Counted from the stretch's first letter, positions 9,323 to 23,782 are shown. The stretch is DNA of 64,000 nt from Thiomonas bhubaneswarensis (GCF_001418255.1 NZ_LIPV01000005.1:62001-126000), one strand, 5' to 3'. Translations and numbers: made by a program. The notes: a model not told the origin generated them from the sequence alone.

Positions 9323-10380
9323 TCGCAGGCGGCCAGCTCCGCGGGCACAGGCGGATAGAACGCGTCGGCGTGCAGATCGCCTTCAGGCAATCCGCGCTCG
9401 CGCAATTGGGCGCTGATGGCTTCGACCATGCCGGGCGGCCCCGCCAGATAGACCTTGGCGCCCGCAAAATCGTTGACCTGGTCGAACAAGTGTGCAGCCA
9501 GCGGGCGATGCACCGCCCGCGGTGGGTCGCCGGGCCCTGCCTCGTCGAGCGCAAGGTGATAGCTGAAATGGCGGTAGTCCCGGCGCATCTGCTCCATGCG
9601 ATCCAGACCATAGACATCGGCCTGGTTGCGAAAGCCGGCGAACAGCACCACCGGTTCGAGCTTGCCGTTGTCCAGCGCGGTCTGCACCACGCTCAGCATG
9701 GGCGCAAGACCCGTGCCGCCACCGACGGCATACAACGGCCCCTCGTGGCGGGGACGGAAGTAGCTCGTTCCCATCGGCCCTCGCACCAGGAGTTGCGCGC
9801 CTGGACGTATCACCGTGCCCAACAGGCTGCTCAGGGCGCCCGTGGGGGTGCGGCGGATGTGGAACTCCAGCATGTCGTCATATTCGGCGTCCACCGGCGT
9901 GCTGGCCATGGAAAAGTCGCGGGCGATTTCGTGTCCGTCCACGTCCACCACGATCTGCGCGTATTGTCCGGCCGAGAAGGTGAACGGGATGCCGCCCAAG
10001 TCGGCGAACTCGATGTGCAACCTGAGGGCGAAGATGTCCTGTGTCAGCGGCTCCAGCGCCACGACGCGGCACAGCAGCTTGCGTTCAGGGTGGGCGATCA
10101 GATCGTCGCTATCGGTGAGCCGGATGGTGATGTCTTCGGTCAGCAGCGCGCGGCAGGCCAGAATGACGCCACTGTCTCGTTGCGCATTGGGCAGGGCCTT
10201 GGGGTCGTACTTTTTCAGCTTGACCTGCCCCGATTCGAGCACGCACTTGCAGGAGCCGCATTCCCCGGACTTGCAGGAATAGCGTATGGGCACCTGATGC
10301 CGCCGCAAGAGTTTGAGCAGGTTCTCGTCGGGATCGGCGAGAAGGTCGGTTTCCGAAGGGAGGATGTGAACGCGGGGCAT
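9319..10380 (-). CDS. Ferredoxin-type NAD(P)H-flavin reductase (CDP-6-deoxy-delta-3,4-glucoseen reductase-like)
   Basis: This is a 353-residue three-domain electron-transfer protein. The N-terminal plant-type [2Fe-2S] ferredoxin domain has Cys36-x4-Cys41-x2-Cys44 and Cys76. An FAD-binding barrel follows (Arg-Asp-Phe-Ser-Met-Ala-Ser), then an NAD-binding domain (Gly-Gly-Gly-Thr-Gly-Leu-Ala-Pro-Met at about 225). Its architecture matches CDP-glucoseen reductases and oxygenase reductases; the true partner cannot be told from sequence. No dideoxysugar or oxygenase gene is nearby, so a general iron-sulfur/flavin reductase role is more likely than the family name implies. It lies after glnB. Confidence 0.85.
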   Translation of the reverse strand: MPRVHILPSETDLLADPDENLLKLLRRHQVPIRYSCKSGECGSCKCVLESGQVKLKKYDPKALPNAQRDSGVILACRALLTEDITIRLTDSDDLIAHPERKLLCRVVALEPLTQDIFALRLHIEFADLGGIPFTFSAGQYAQIVVDVDGHEIARDFSMASTPVDAEYDDMLEFHIRRTPTGALSSLLGTVIRPGAQLLVRGPMGTSYFRPRHEGPLYAVGGGTGLAPMLSVVQTALDNGKLEPVVLFAGFRNQADVYGLDRMEQMRRDYRHFSYHLALDEAGPGDPPRAVHRPLAAHLFDQVNDFAGAKVYLAGPPGMVEAISAQLRERGLPEGDLHADAFYPPVPAELAACD

Positions 10381-10410
10381 GGATTCAAACAGGCGTGGTC
10401 GGTCAGGTTG

Positions 10411-12494
<2,084 letters not shown>

Positions 12495-12496
<2 letters not shown>

Positions 12497-13667
12497 GGCT
12501 GAGGATTTTCGCACTGAGTTGGCAGAGTCGGTGAGCACCGTGCCCGCCGAGGTCTGGGGCGAACTGGTCCGCACCACGCCGGGCACCACGCCGTTCCAGC
12601 GGCATGCCTGGCTGAGCGCACTGGAGCGCGCCGGCTGCGTCGGGGCGCAGACCGGCTGGCAGCCCGTCGTCGTCAGCCTCAAAGATCGCGCCGGTGGGCT
12701 CGCCGCCGCCTGCGTGCTGTATGTGAAGTCGCATTCCTACGGCGAGTATGTGTTCGACTGGGCCTGGGCACGCGCCTACTCCGAACACGGCCTGCCCTAT
12801 TACCCCAAGCTCCTGCTCGCGGTGCCGTTCACCCCCGTCGGCGGTGCCAAGCTGCTCGGGCGCGACGACCAGGCGCGCCAGGCACTGCTGCAAGAGGTTC
12901 TGGCCTTGGCTAGGCGCAGCGGCCTGAGCTCCTTGCACGCCCTGTTCCTCGATCCGCAAGAGGCTCAGTGGTGCGCCGAACTCGGGCTGCTGGAGCGCAC
13001 CACGTTGCAGTTCCACTGGCGTAACCCGCCCGCCGAGGGCGAGCCGCCGTGGCCCGACTATGCCGCCTTTCTCTCCAGTCTGCGGCATGACAAACGCAAA
13101 AAAATCAAACAGGAGCAACGCCAGGTCCGTGACGCCGGGGTCGCGTTTCGAGCCCTTCAGGGCCTGGAAATCACCGAACGCGACTGGGCCTATTTCAGCC
13201 GCTGCTACGAGACGACCTATGCCCTTCACGGCTCGACGCCCTATCTCAACGCCGAATTCTTCCGCACCGTGGGCCGCGACATGCCCGAGCATTGCCTGCT
13301 GTTCATCGCCGAACGCGAAGGGAAGCCCGTCGCCAGCTCACTCATTCTTCTCGACCCAAGCAGCCGCATCGCCTACGGCCGCTACTGGGGCGCCACCGTG
13401 GCGATTCCAGCCCTGCACTTCGATGCCTGCTACTACCAGCCCATCGCCTGGTGCCTCGCCCACGGCTACACCACTTTCGAAGGCGGCGCCCAGGGCGAAC
13501 ACAAGATGGCGCGCGGCCTGCAACCCGTGGCGACCCGCTCGGCCCACTGGCTCGCCCACCCCCGGTTTGCCCAGGCCGTGGAGGACTATCTGGAACGGGA
13601 GTCCGCCGATCTGGCGGCCCATCAAGAGCAGTTGCAGCAGCGACTGCCGTTTCGAGAGGTTCAGTAG
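12495..13667 (+). CDS. GNAT/FemAB-like acyltransferase, DUF482 (peptidogalycan biosynthesis family)
   Basis: This 390-residue protein matches the DUF482 family in length and motifs: Pro-Phe-Gln-Arg-His-Ala-Trp-Leu-Ser-Ala-Leu-Glu near the N-terminus, Arg-His-Asp-Lys-Arg-Lys-Lys-Ile-Lys-Gln-Glu mid-protein, and Phe-Glu-Gly-Gly-Ala-Gln-Gly-Glu-His-Lys-Met-Ala-Arg-Gly near the C-terminus. The fold is two GNAT-like domains, as in FemABX transferases. The substrate is unknown, so the peptidogalycan label should not be over-read. The ATG at 12495 overlaps the nadE ATG on the other strand; a GGAG ribosome-binding site ends 4 nt before it, inside nadE. Confidence 0.85.
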
Positions 13668-13674
13668 GGTCGGT

Positions 13675-14163
13675 TCAACCGCGCAAGGCGAGCTGTTTTT
13701 CGACGAAGGCGAGCAAACCCGTGCTCGCCTCCTCCACGAGGTCGAGCACCCGCTCGAAATCGCGCTCCGTGCCGTAATACGGGTCGGGTACCGCCGCCAC
13801 CGGCGCCTGCGGCGCAAAGCTCAGAAACAGGCGACAGCGTGAGGCAAATTGCGGGGGTGCCTGCTGCTCCAACAACGCAAGATTGTCCCAATCCATCGCC
13901 AGCAGCAGGTCGAAACGCGAGAAGTCGGCCTCCTCCACGGCGCGGGCGCGCAGCCCCGAGAGGTCGTAGCCCCGCTGCAGCGCGTAGCGTTGACTGCGCC
14001 GATCGGGCGCCGAACCCACATGGAAGGCGTGGGTGCCGGCCGAGTCGATGTGAACGCGCTTTTCCAGACCAGCGTCCCTCACCTTGGCACGAAACACGCC
14101 TTCGGCCGTGGGCGAACGGCAGATATTGCCCATGCAGACGAAAAGGATCGAAAAATCGGACAT
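13675..14163 (-). CDS. Low-molecular-weight protein-tyrosine phosphatase
   Basis: The 162-residue enzyme has the P-loop Cys10-x5-Arg16-Ser17 (Val-Cys-Met-Gly-Asn-Ile-Cys-Arg-Ser) and the general-acid loop Asp127-Pro-Tyr-Tyr-Gly. Such enzymes dephosphorylate protein tyrosines; in many bacteria they act on BY-kinases that control exopolysaccharide. Here no BY-kinase is adjacent, so the target is unknown. The ATG at 14163 is chosen because the P-loop must sit within the first 20 residues; the frame stays open far upstream but without family sequence. It is convergent with the DUF482 gene, 7 bp apart. Confidence 0.93.
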   Translation of the reverse strand: MSDFSILFVCMGNICRSPTAEGVFRAKVRDAGLEKRVHIDSAGTHAFHVGSAPDRRSQRYALQRGYDLSGLRARAVEEADFSRFDLLLAMDWDNLALLEQQAPPQFASRCRLFLSFAPQAPVAAVPDPYYGTERDFERVLDLVEEASTGLLAFVEKQLALRG

Positions 14164-14321
14164 GACAGATTGCGAAAAAGGAATATCGGATGGTTCAGGA
14201 CTCAAATTATCGTGATCGCCTTCAAAAATCTTTGCGCGGCATGTCAACGGATTCGACGCGTGCCCCATTAAGGCTTCGATCCGGCTTGGATCTCTTCCAC
14301 TCAAATTTGAAAGTTCATCCC

Positions 14322-14531
14322 ATGAAGAAGATTGTTGCCACTCTGTTCGCCTCCCTGTTCGCCACCGTTGCCATGGCGCAAACCCCCGCTCCGGCTGCTC
14401 CCGAGGCCGCCAAGCCCGAAGCGCACAAGGAAATGAAGAAAGAGCACCACAAAGTCGAACACAAGAAGGCCGAACACCACAAAAAGGCCGAGCACAAGGA
14501 AATGAAGAAAGAAGAGAAGAAGGCTCAGTAA
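14322..14531 (+). CDS. Small exported lysine/histidine-rich protein
   Basis: This is a 69-residue protein. A Sec signal peptide (Met-Lys-Lys-Ile-Val, then a hydrophobic stretch, cleavage after Ala-Met-Ala) is followed by an Ala/Pro spacer and a tail of alternating Lys, Glu and His with near-repeats of Glu-His-Lys-Lys-Ala and His-Lys-Glu-Met-Lys-Lys. About 40 of the residues are mature sequence and carry 8 histidines. No enzyme fold is expected. Metal binding, acid buffering or polyanion binding are possible; none is shown. Similar short exported proteins are common in Burkholderiales. A terminator follows. The ribosome-binding site is weak. Confidence 0.72.
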   Translation: MKKIVATLFASLFATVAMAQTPAPAAPEAAKPEAHKEMKKEHHKVEHKKAEHHKKAEHKEMKKEEKKAQ

Positions 14532-14592
14532 GAGCGCCTTGAGCCCAGAGTCTCGGGCTCAGAGCCGACGGCCCTACGCCGAATTCGGCCCC

Positions 14593-14627
14593 AAAATCCC
14601 CCACAGTCCGCTGCGGGGGATTTTTTT
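14593..14627 (+). terminator. Rho-independent terminator
   Basis: A hairpin with stem AAAATCCCCC / GGGGGATTTT, extended inside by CAG/CTG around a TCCG loop, is followed by a run of seven T. It lies 61 bp after the Lys/His-rich gene and ends that transcript before the grpE promoter. Confidence 0.85.
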
Positions 14628-14681
14628 CGTCCGCTCGAATGCCCCACACCCAGGCGCGCGGGCGCTGCTGCATCGACAGCC

Positions 14682-14709
14682 CTTGAAGTTCGCGCGAACA
14701 CCCCCATAA
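14682..14709 (+). promoter_or_regulatory. Sigma32 (RpoH) heat-shock promoter of grpE
   Basis: CTTGAA, 14 nt, then CCCCATAA match the RpoH consensus (CTTGAA-N13-15-CCCCATnT) almost fully. The box lies 33 bp before the grpE ATG and downstream of a terminator, so it is placed to drive grpE. Confidence 0.8.
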
Positions 14710-14742
14710 CACCAAGGTCAATTTTCAGCCGCATCGCGAACC

Positions 14743-15300
14743 ATGCAGACTTCCCCCGAGACTCCGTCTTCGTCCGATTCCCACACCACGCCGTCGGCCG
14801 ATCCGCGGGCTGCCGCCGACGCGTCGCCTCACGACCTGATTCCCGAGCCCGCGGTCGCCGATGAACTGGCGCAGGCGCAGGAAGAGATCACCAAGCTCAA
14901 CGACCAGTTGCTGCGCGCCCGTGCCGAGGTCGAAAACATCCGCCGTCGTGCCGAGGAGGAAACCGCCAAGGCTCGCAAATTCGCGGTAGAGAGCTTCGCG
15001 GAAGCGCTGCTGCCGGTGAAGGACAGCCTCGAAGCAGCGCTGGCCGACACCAGCGGCAAGCCCGAGGTGCTCAAGCAAGGCGTGGAACTGACCCTGAACC
15101 AGATGAAATCGGCTTTCGAGCGCAACCGCCTGCAGGAGATTGCGCCAGCGCCGGGCGACAAGTTCGATCCCGCGCTGCACCAAGCCATTTCCGTGCAGCC
15201 CGCAGAACTGCCCTCGGGCTCGGTGGCTTCGGTCTTGCAAAAAGGCTATCGCATCGCCGAGCGCACCCTTCGCCCGGCCTTGGTCACGGTGGCGCAGTGA
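14743..15300 (+). CDS. grpE: Nucleotide exchange factor GrpE
   Basis: GrpE releases ADP from DnaK. The 185-residue protein has a disordered Ser/Pro/Ala-rich N-terminus (1-45), a long coiled coil (about 45-100, [11 protein letters not shown]ough [10 protein letters not shown]) and the C-terminal beta domain that contacts DnaK, ending Pro-Ala-Leu-Val-Thr-Val-Ala. It heads the grpE-dnaK-dnaJ cluster and is preceded by a sigma32-like promoter. No strong ribosome-binding site is visible before the ATG. Confidence 0.96.
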   Translation: MQTSPETPSSSDSHTTPSADPRAAADASPHDLIPEPAVADELAQAQEEITKLNDQLLRARAEVENIRRRAEEETAKARKFAVESFAEALLPVKDSLEAALADTSGKPEVLKQGVELTLNQMKSAFERNRLQEIAPAPGDKFDPALHQAISVQPAELPSGSVASVLQKGYRIAERTLRPALVTVAQ

Positions 15301-15318
15301 TCGCGCGGCGGCCCGGGG

Positions 15319-15347
15319 CTTGAATTGGTGACGGGCCACCTCATTTA
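15319..15347 (+). promoter_or_regulatory. Sigma32 (RpoH) heat-shock promoter of dnaK
   Basis: CTTGAA, 14 nt, then CCTCATTTA lie in the 99-bp grpE-dnaK gap, 53 bp before the dnaK ATG. The -10 deviates from CCCCAT by one base. The same spacing is used at grpE, so dnaK can be transcribed independently of grpE. Confidence 0.75.
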
Positions 15348-15399
15348 ATCAGTAGTCAAAAATCAGCGCCACTCGGCGCGGCACATTCGGAGAGTTTCC

Positions 15400-17346
<1,947 letters not shown>

Positions 17347-17370
17347 TCGCCGCGACGTTGATGTCCCCTG

Positions 17371-17403
17371 ACGGGAGGGCCGCTGATTGCGCGGCCCTCC
17401 CGT
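17371..17403 (+). terminator. Strong hairpin between dnaK and dnaJ (partial terminator or processing site)
   Basis: A perfect 13-bp inverted repeat (ACGGGAGGGCCGC and its complement) surrounds a 7-nt loop, starting 24 bp after the dnaK stop. Only three T follow the stem and no T-run, so complete termination is doubtful. It could lower dnaJ relative to dnaK or protect the dnaK mRNA 3' end. Confidence 0.6.
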
Positions 17404-17442
17404 TTGTCCATTGTTGTTGAACCGATTCGCAAGGCATAACCC

Positions 17443-18573
<1,131 letters not shown>

Positions 18574-18587
18574 GCACGCGAAGCGCC

Positions 18588-18753
18588 AAGAGTCTGCCGG
18601 GCTTGAGGATCGCGGGCTGCAAAATGACCCTGCGGCGCCTTGCGGCAGCGGCTTTTTGCCCCATAGCTGCGGCTATGGGGCTGCAAACCCGCCGCCACAT
18701 GGCATCCACAGGCCCATTTTTCGCTTTCCACGCCCCAAACCCGACAGACTCCT
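18588..18753. repeat. Palindromic MITE-like repeat, copy 1
   Basis: This 166-bp element lies between dnaJ and prfB. The ends are imperfect inverted repeats: AAGAGTCTGCCGGGCTTG on the left and the complement of AGGAGTCTGTCGGGTTTG on the right (15 of 18 match). The centre holds a perfect hairpin, GCCCCATAGC / GCTATGGGGC. A second copy at 26224-26393 is roughly 85% identical. There is no coding capacity of note. It ends 41 bp before prfB. The next bases (TTAGGAT) resemble a weak -10 box. Target-site duplications are not obvious. Confidence 0.82.
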
Positions 18754-18794
18754 TAGGATGCGAAAATGGCACCCTTTTTCATTTCAGAAGCATC

Positions 18795-19899
18795 ATGGAA
18801 GCCGAACGTCTCAACGCCATCTCCAACCGCATCGCCGACCTGCAACAGCGCGTTCAAGCGCTAAGGGGGTATCTTTGACTTCGATGCCAAGTCGGCGCGG
18901 CTGATGGAAGTGGCGGGGGCGCTCGAAGACCCGCAGGTCTGGAACGACCCCAAGCGCGCGCAGGAACTGGGGCGCGAGCGCAAGTCGCTCGAAGTCGTGG
19001 TGCTCGGGCTGCAGAAGCTCACCGCCGCGCTGGCCGATCACAACGAGCTGTTCGAAATGTCGCGCGAAGAGGGCGATGACGCCACCTGCGAGGCCATTGA
19101 AGCCGATATCGAGCAGTCGGCCGCCGAGGTCGAGGCGCTGGAGTTCCGCCGCATGTTCTCCAACCCGCTCGATCCGAGCAACTGCTTCATCGACATCCAG
19201 GCCGGCGCCGGCGGCACCGAGGCGCAGGACTGGGCGAGCATGCTGCTGCGCCAGTACCTGCGCTACTGCGAGCGCAAGGGCTTCAAGGTCGAGGTGATGG
19301 AAGAGACCGAGGGCGATGTAGCCGGTATCCGCAGCGCCACCATCAAGGTCGAGGGCGACTACGCCTACGGCCAGCTCCGCACCGAAACCGGAGTGCACCG
19401 CCTGGTGCGCAAGAGCCCGTTCGATTCATCCGGCGGGCGCCACACCAGCTTCGCCAGCGTGTTCGTCTATCCCGAGGTAGACGACTCGATCGAGATCGAC
19501 ATCAACCCCGCCGACGTGCGTACCGACACCTTCCGTGCCAGCGGCGCCGGTGGGCAGCACATCAACAAGACCGACTCGGCGGTGCGGCTCACGCACATTC
19601 CCACGGGCATCGTGGTGCAGTGCCAGAACGACCGCAGCCAGCATCGCAACCGCGACGAGGCCTGGCAGATGCTGCGCTCGCGGCTATACGAGCACGAGAT
19701 GCGCAAGCGCATGGCCGAGCAGCAGAAACTCGAATCGAGCAAGAGCGATGTCGGCTGGGGCCACCAGATCCGCAGCTATGTGCTCGACCAGAGCCGCATC
19801 AAGGATCTGCGCACCAACGTCGAAATCTCCAACACCCAGAAGGTGCTCGACGGCGATCTCGACGAATTCATCACCGCCAGCCTGAAATCCGGCCTCTGA
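18795..19899 (+). CDS. prfB: Peptide chain release factor 2 (programmed +1 frameshift)
   Basis: RF2 terminates translation at UGA and UAA. The reading frame is two segments, 18795-18875 and 18877-19899, joined by a +1 slip, giving 367 residues. The first 27 codons end Leu-Arg-Gly-Tyr-Leu before an in-frame TGA; after the slip the sequence continues Asp-Phe-Asp-Ala-Lys-Ser. The stop-codon recognition tripeptide Ser-Pro-Phe (Arg-Lys-Ser-Pro-Phe-Asp-Ser) and the Gly-Gly-Gln catalytic motif (Ala-Gly-Gly-Gln-His) are present. A palindromic repeat sits directly upstream. The lysS gene that often follows prfB is not here; pepN follows instead. Confidence 0.97.
18864..18879 (+). promoter_or_regulatory. 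prfB autoregulatory frameshift site
   Basis: The site reads AGGGGG TAT CTT TGA C: an internal Shine-Dalgarno-like AGGGGG, the slippery CTT codon and an in-frame TGA followed by C. This is the classic RF2 sensor: when RF2 is scarce the ribosome slips +1 at CTT and completes the protein. Confidence 0.96.
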
Positions 19900-19930
19900 T
19901 CCTTATCGCTCGCTAAAACGTCGCACCGCC

Positions 19931-22603
19931 ATGACCGCCAAACCCGACACGCCCGCCCGCATCACCCGCCTGACAGACTACACCCCACCGGCTTACGCCA
20001 TCGACAGCGTGCATCTGCGCTTCGACCTCGACCCCGCCAAGACCCGCGTGCACAGCCGCATGGCCGTGCGCCGCGTCGCGGGCGCCGCAGAGTCGGCAGC
20101 TCTCGTGCTCGACGGTGAGGACATCACCCTGCTGACCCTGAAGGTCAACGGCGAATTCGTCGCCTTCCGCCAGGAAACCGACAAACTCGTGCTCGACAAG
20201 CTGCCCGAGGCTTTCACGCTGGAGATCGAAACCCTCAACGTCCCCCAGGCCAATACCCAGTTGGCGGGGCTCTACATGTCGGGCGGCGCGTTTTTCACCC
20301 AGTGCGAGGCCGAGGGCTTTCGCCGCATCACCTACTGGCCCGACCGCCCGGATGTGATGAGCCGCTTTCACGTCACGCTGCGGGCCGACAAGGCCGCTTA
20401 CCCCGTGCTGCTGTCCAACGGCAATCTGGTGTCGCATACTGACCTGGACGGCGGCCGCCACGAGGCGGTCTGGGACGACCCGTTTCCCAAGCCCTGCTAC
20501 CTGTTCGCGCTGGTGGCCGGCAATCTGGTGTGCCGCGAGCAGACGGTGCGCGCCGCCTCGGGCAAGACGCATCTGCTGCAGGTCTATGTGCGCGCGGGCG
20601 ATCTCGACAAGACCGAGCATGCGATGGAGTCGCTCATCAAGTCGATCGCGTGGGACGAACAGCGCTTCGGCCTAAGCCTCGACCTCGACCGCTTCATGAT
20701 CGTCGCGGTGAGCGACTTCAACATGGGCGCGATGGAGAACAAGGGTCTCAACATTTTCAACACCAAGTACGTTCTGGCCAACCCCGCCACCGCCACCGAT
20801 GCCGACTACGACGGCATCGAAAGCGTGGTCGGCCACGAATATTTTCACAACTGGACGGGCAATCGCATCACCTGCCGCGACTGGTTCCAGCTCAGTCTCA
20901 AGGAAGGCCTCACCGTCTTCCGCGACCAGGAGTTCAGCCAGGATCTGGCCGCCGCGGCGGGCGGCGAATCGGCGCGCGCGGTCAAGCGCATCGAAGACGT
21001 GCGCGTTTTGCGCACCGCGCAGTTCTCCGAAGACGCCGGGCCGATGGCGCACCCGGTGCGCCCGGAGCAGTACCAGGCCATCGACAACTTCTACACCGCC
21101 ACCGTCTACGAAAAAGGCGCCGAGGTGGTGCGCATGATGCAGACCCTGGTGGGCCGAGCCGGTTTCCGCAAGGGTATGGACCTGTACTTCCAGCGCTTCG
21201 ACGGCCAGGCCGTGACCTGCGACGACTTCGCCCAGGCCATGGCCGACGCCAATCCGCAATCGCCGCTGGCGCAACATCTCGTCGCCTTCAAGCGCTGGTA
21301 CAGCCAGGCCGGCACACCGCACCTGCATGCCAGCGGATCGCTCGACCCGGCCTCGCGCACCTACACCCTCACCCTGCGCCAAACCCTGCCCGATACCCCG
21401 GGCCAGAGCGACAAACAGCCCCAGGTCATCCCCGTCGCCATGGGGCTGCTGGGGCCCGATGGCGCCGCCCTGCCGCTTTGGCTGGATGGGCAGGACAAAG
21501 GCTCCGACACCGTGCTGGTGCTCACCGAGACCGAGCAGACCTTCACCTTCGGCAACATCGACGCTGCCGCCGTCACCCCTTCGCTGCTGCGCCGTTTCTC
21601 GGCACCGGTCATCCTCGACTACGCCTACCCCGACGCCGACCTGCTCCACCTGCTGGCTCACGACGCAGACCCTTTCAACCGCTGGGAAGCGGCGCAGCGG
21701 CTGACCCTGGCACGCGTGCTGGCAGCCGTGCGTGGCGATGAGCTGCAACTCGATCCGGCCTATCTCGACGCGCTGCGCGCCGTGCTGCGCGACCCGAAGC
21801 TCGACCCCGCCTTCAAAGAGCTGCTGCTCACCCCGCCGGGCGAGAGCTATATCGCCGAACAGCTCGACGAGGTCGATCCGCCCCGCATCCACCGCGCCCG
21901 CCAGGCGCTGCGCACCGCACTCGCGCATGAACTCGCCGATGACTGGCAAGCCCTCTGGGACAGCCTCACACCCCAAGGCGGCTACAGCCCCGATTTCGCC
22001 AGCGCCGGCCGCCGTGCGCTGCGCAATCTGGCGCAGGCGCATCTGTGCGAGCTGGGACAGACGAGCTGGCTGGGACGGGTCTATCAGCGCGTGAAAGACG
22101 CCGACAACATGACCGACCGCTTTGCCGCCCTGGCGGCGCTGGTGCAGGTCGGTGCCGAACTGGCCAAACCGGCGCTGGAGCGTTTCGCCGCTCAATTCGC
22201 CGGCGAAGCGCTGGTCATGGACAAATGGTTCGCGCTGCAGGCAAGTAGCCCCGACCATGACGGTCGGCAACTCGATCGGGTGCGCGCGCTCATGCAGCAC
22301 CCGGCCTTCTCGCTGCAAAACCCCAACCGCGCTCGCAGCGTGCTGTTCGCCTACTGCCAGGCCAACCCCGGCGCCTTCCACCGCGCCGATGGAGCTGGCT
22401 ATGCATTCTGGGCCGAGCAAGTGCAGGCGCTCGATGCCATCAACCCGCAGGTCGCGGCCCGACTGGCGCGCGCCCTCGACCGCTGGCGCAAACTCGCGCC
22501 CGTTTATCGCGACGCCGCGCAGCAGGCGCTGCGCTCCGTGGCAGACAGCGCCATGCTGTCTTCCGACACCCGAGAAATCATCGAACGCGCCTTGGCCAAC
22601 TGA
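19931..22603 (+). CDS. pepN: Aminopeptidase N
   Basis: This M1 zinc metallopeptidase removes N-terminal residues from peptides in the cytoplasm. The 890-residue length is typical. The exopeptidase motif Gly266-Ala-Met-Glu-Asn and the zinc motif His302-Glu-x-x-His306, followed by Trp-Thr-Gly-Asn-Arg, are intact. The C-terminal helical domain (about 550-890) is of the proteobacterial PepN type. It follows prfB by 31 bp and precedes fbp by 35 bp on the same strand. Confidence 0.96.
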   Translation: MTAKPDTPARITRLTDYTPPAYAIDSVHLRFDLDPAKTRVHSRMAVRRVAGAAESAALVLDGEDITLLTLKVNGEFVAFRQETDKLVLDKLPEAFTLEIETLNVPQANTQLAGLYMSGGAFFTQCEAEGFRRITYWPDRPDVMSRFHVTLRADKAAYPVLLSNGNLVSHTDLDGGRHEAVWDDPFPKPCYLFALVAGNLVCREQTVRAASGKTHLLQVYVRAGDLDKTEHAMESLIKSIAWDEQRFGLSLDLDRFMIVAVSDFNMGAMENKGLNIFNTKYVLANPATATDADYDGIESVVGHEYFHNWTGNRITCRDWFQLSLKEGLTVFRDQEFSQDLAAAAGGESARAVKRIEDVRVLRTAQFSEDAGPMAHPVRPEQYQAIDNFYTATVYEKGAEVVRMMQTLVGRAGFRKGMDLYFQRFDGQAVTCDDFAQAMADANPQSPLAQHLVAFKRWYSQAGTPHLHASGSLDPASRTYTLTLRQTLPDTPGQSDKQPQVIPVAMGLLGPDGAALPLWLDGQDKGSDTVLVLTETEQTFTFGNIDAAAVTPSLLRRFSAPVILDYAYPDADLLHLLAHDADPFNRWEAAQRLTLARVLAAVRGDELQLDPAYLDALRAVLRDPKLDPAFKELLLTPPGESYIAEQLDEVDPPRIHRARQALRTALAHELADDWQALWDSLTPQGGYSPDFASAGRRALRNLAQAHLCELGQTSWLGRVYQRVKDADNMTDRFAALAALVQVGAELAKPALERFAAQFAGEALVMDKWFALQASSPDHDGRQLDRVRALMQHPAFSLQNPNRARSVLFAYCQANPGAFHRADGAGYAFWAEQVQALDAINPQVAARLARALDRWRKLAPVYRDAAQQALRSVADSAMLSSDTREIIERALAN

Positions 22604-22638
22604 TCTCAGCGCGCCCCTTTCCTTCCAGAGACTTCCCC

Positions 22639-23661
22639 ATGACCCAATCCGTCAACCTCACCCGCTACCTCGTCGAACAGGAGCGCGAGCACGGCATCAT
22701 CACCCCGCAACTGCGTCTGCTCGTCGAGGTGGTCGCGCGCGCCTGCAAGCGCATCAGCATCGCCGTGAACAAAGGCGCCCTGGGCGATGTGCTTGGCTCC
22801 GCCGGAACCGGCAATGTGCAGGGTGAAGTGCAGAAAAAGCTCGACGTCATCGCCAACGACGTGCTGATTCATGCCAACGAATGGGGCGGGCACCTCGCGG
22901 CCATGGCCTCGGAAGAAATGGACACCGTCTTTCCCGTATCCGAGAACTACCCGCGTGGCGAGTATCTGCTGCTGTTCGACCCGCTCGACGGCTCGTCCAA
23001 CATCGACGTCGACGTCACCATCGGCACCATCTTTTCGGTTCTGCAACTGCCAGCCAACGCCGGCGAGGTGCGCGAAGAACACTTCCTTCAGGCCGGCGCA
23101 AAGCAGGTCGCCGCGGGCTATTGCGTGTATGGCCCGCAGACCCAGCTCGTGCTCACCGTGGGGCGCGGCGTGGCGGTGTTCACCCTCGATCGCGAACAGG
23201 GCAGTTTCGTCCTCACCCAGAGCGATCTGCAGATTCCCGCCCGCACCAGCGAGTTTTCCGTCAACATGTCGAACCTGCGCCACTGGGCGCCCCCGGTGAA
23301 GCGCTACATCGACGAATGCCTGCAAGGCAAGGAGGGCCCGCGCGGGCGCGACTTCAATATGCGCTGGGTGGGCAGCATGGTGGCCGACGTGCACCGCATC
23401 CTCATGCGCGGCGGCGTGTTCCTGTACCCGTGGGACAAGCGCGAACCCAACAAGCCCGGCAAGCTGCGCCTGCTGTACGAAGCCAACCCCATGAGCTTCC
23501 TCGTGGAACAGGCCGGCGGCGCAGCCACGAACGGCCAGCAACGCATCCTCGACATTGCGCCCACCTCCTTGCACGAGCGTTGCAGCGTGATGCTGGGCTC
23601 GCGCGAAGAAGTCGAACTGCTGCAGCGCTACCACGCCGAAGCCGCTTCCCAAACCGCCTGA
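22639..23661 (+). CDS. fbp: Fructose-1,6-bisphosphatase class I
   Basis: Fbp hydrolyses fructose-1,6-bisphosphate to fructose-6-phosphate, the committed gluconeogenic step, also used in the Calvin cycle of autotrophs. The 340-residue protein has the metal-binding motif [12 protein letters not shown] and the C-terminal [14 protein letters not shown]. No Calvin-cycle neighbours are present, so a gluconeogenic role is the default reading. A tRNA gene follows 43 bp later. Confidence 0.96.
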   Translation: MTQSVNLTRYLVEQEREHGIITPQLRLLVEVVARACKRISIAVNKGALGDVLGSAGTGNVQGEVQKKLDVIANDVLIHANEWGGHLAAMASEEMDTVFPVSENYPRGEYLLLFDPLDGSSNIDVDVTIGTIFSVLQLPANAGEVREEHFLQAGAKQVAAGYCVYGPQTQLVLTVGRGVAVFTLDREQGSFVLTQSDLQIPARTSEFSVNMSNLRHWAPPVKRYIDECLQGKEGPRGRDFNMRWVGSMVADVHRILMRGGVFLYPWDKREPNKPGKLRLLYEANPMSFLVEQAGGAATNGQQRILDIAPTSLHERCSVMLGSREEVELLQRYHAEAASQTA

Positions 23662-23686
23662 ACTACCGGTCTTGCCACACCGCTGG

Positions 23687-23694
23687 TATAGAAT
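23687..23694 (+). promoter_or_regulatory. Candidate -10 box for tRNA-Thr
   Basis: TATAGAAT lies 10 bp before the mature tRNA start. A -35 element at standard spacing is not clear, so only this half is proposed. Confidence 0.4.
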
Positions 23695-23704
23695 GGCGGG
23701 CTTC

Positions 23705-23780
23705 GCCGGTGTAGCTCAGTTGGTAGAGCAGCGCATTCGTAATGCGAAGGTCGGGGGTTCGACTCCTCTCACCGGCACCA
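23705..23780 (+). tRNA. tRNA-Thr (anticodon CGT)
   Basis: This 76-nt cloverleaf has a 7-bp acceptor stem (GCCGGTG / CACCGGC), D arm with AGTTGGTA, anticodon loop TTCGTAA with anticodon CGT at standard positions 34-36, T arm with GGTTCGACTCC, and an encoded CCA end. It reads the ACG threonine codon. It closely follows the E. coli threonine CGT isoacceptor in the D and anticodon arms. Confidence 0.97.
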
Positions 23781-23782
23781 GA

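Noticed and set aside
14541-14560. Hairpin GAGCCC/GGGCTC just after the Lys/His-rich gene as a terminator
   Set aside because: No T-run follows. The stronger hairpin at 14593-14627 fits termination better.
17407-17440. A sigma32 promoter for dnaJ (GTTGAA then GGCATAAC)
   Set aside because: The -10 part does not match CCCCAT and the -35 lacks the leading C, so it is much weaker than the grpE and dnaK boxes.
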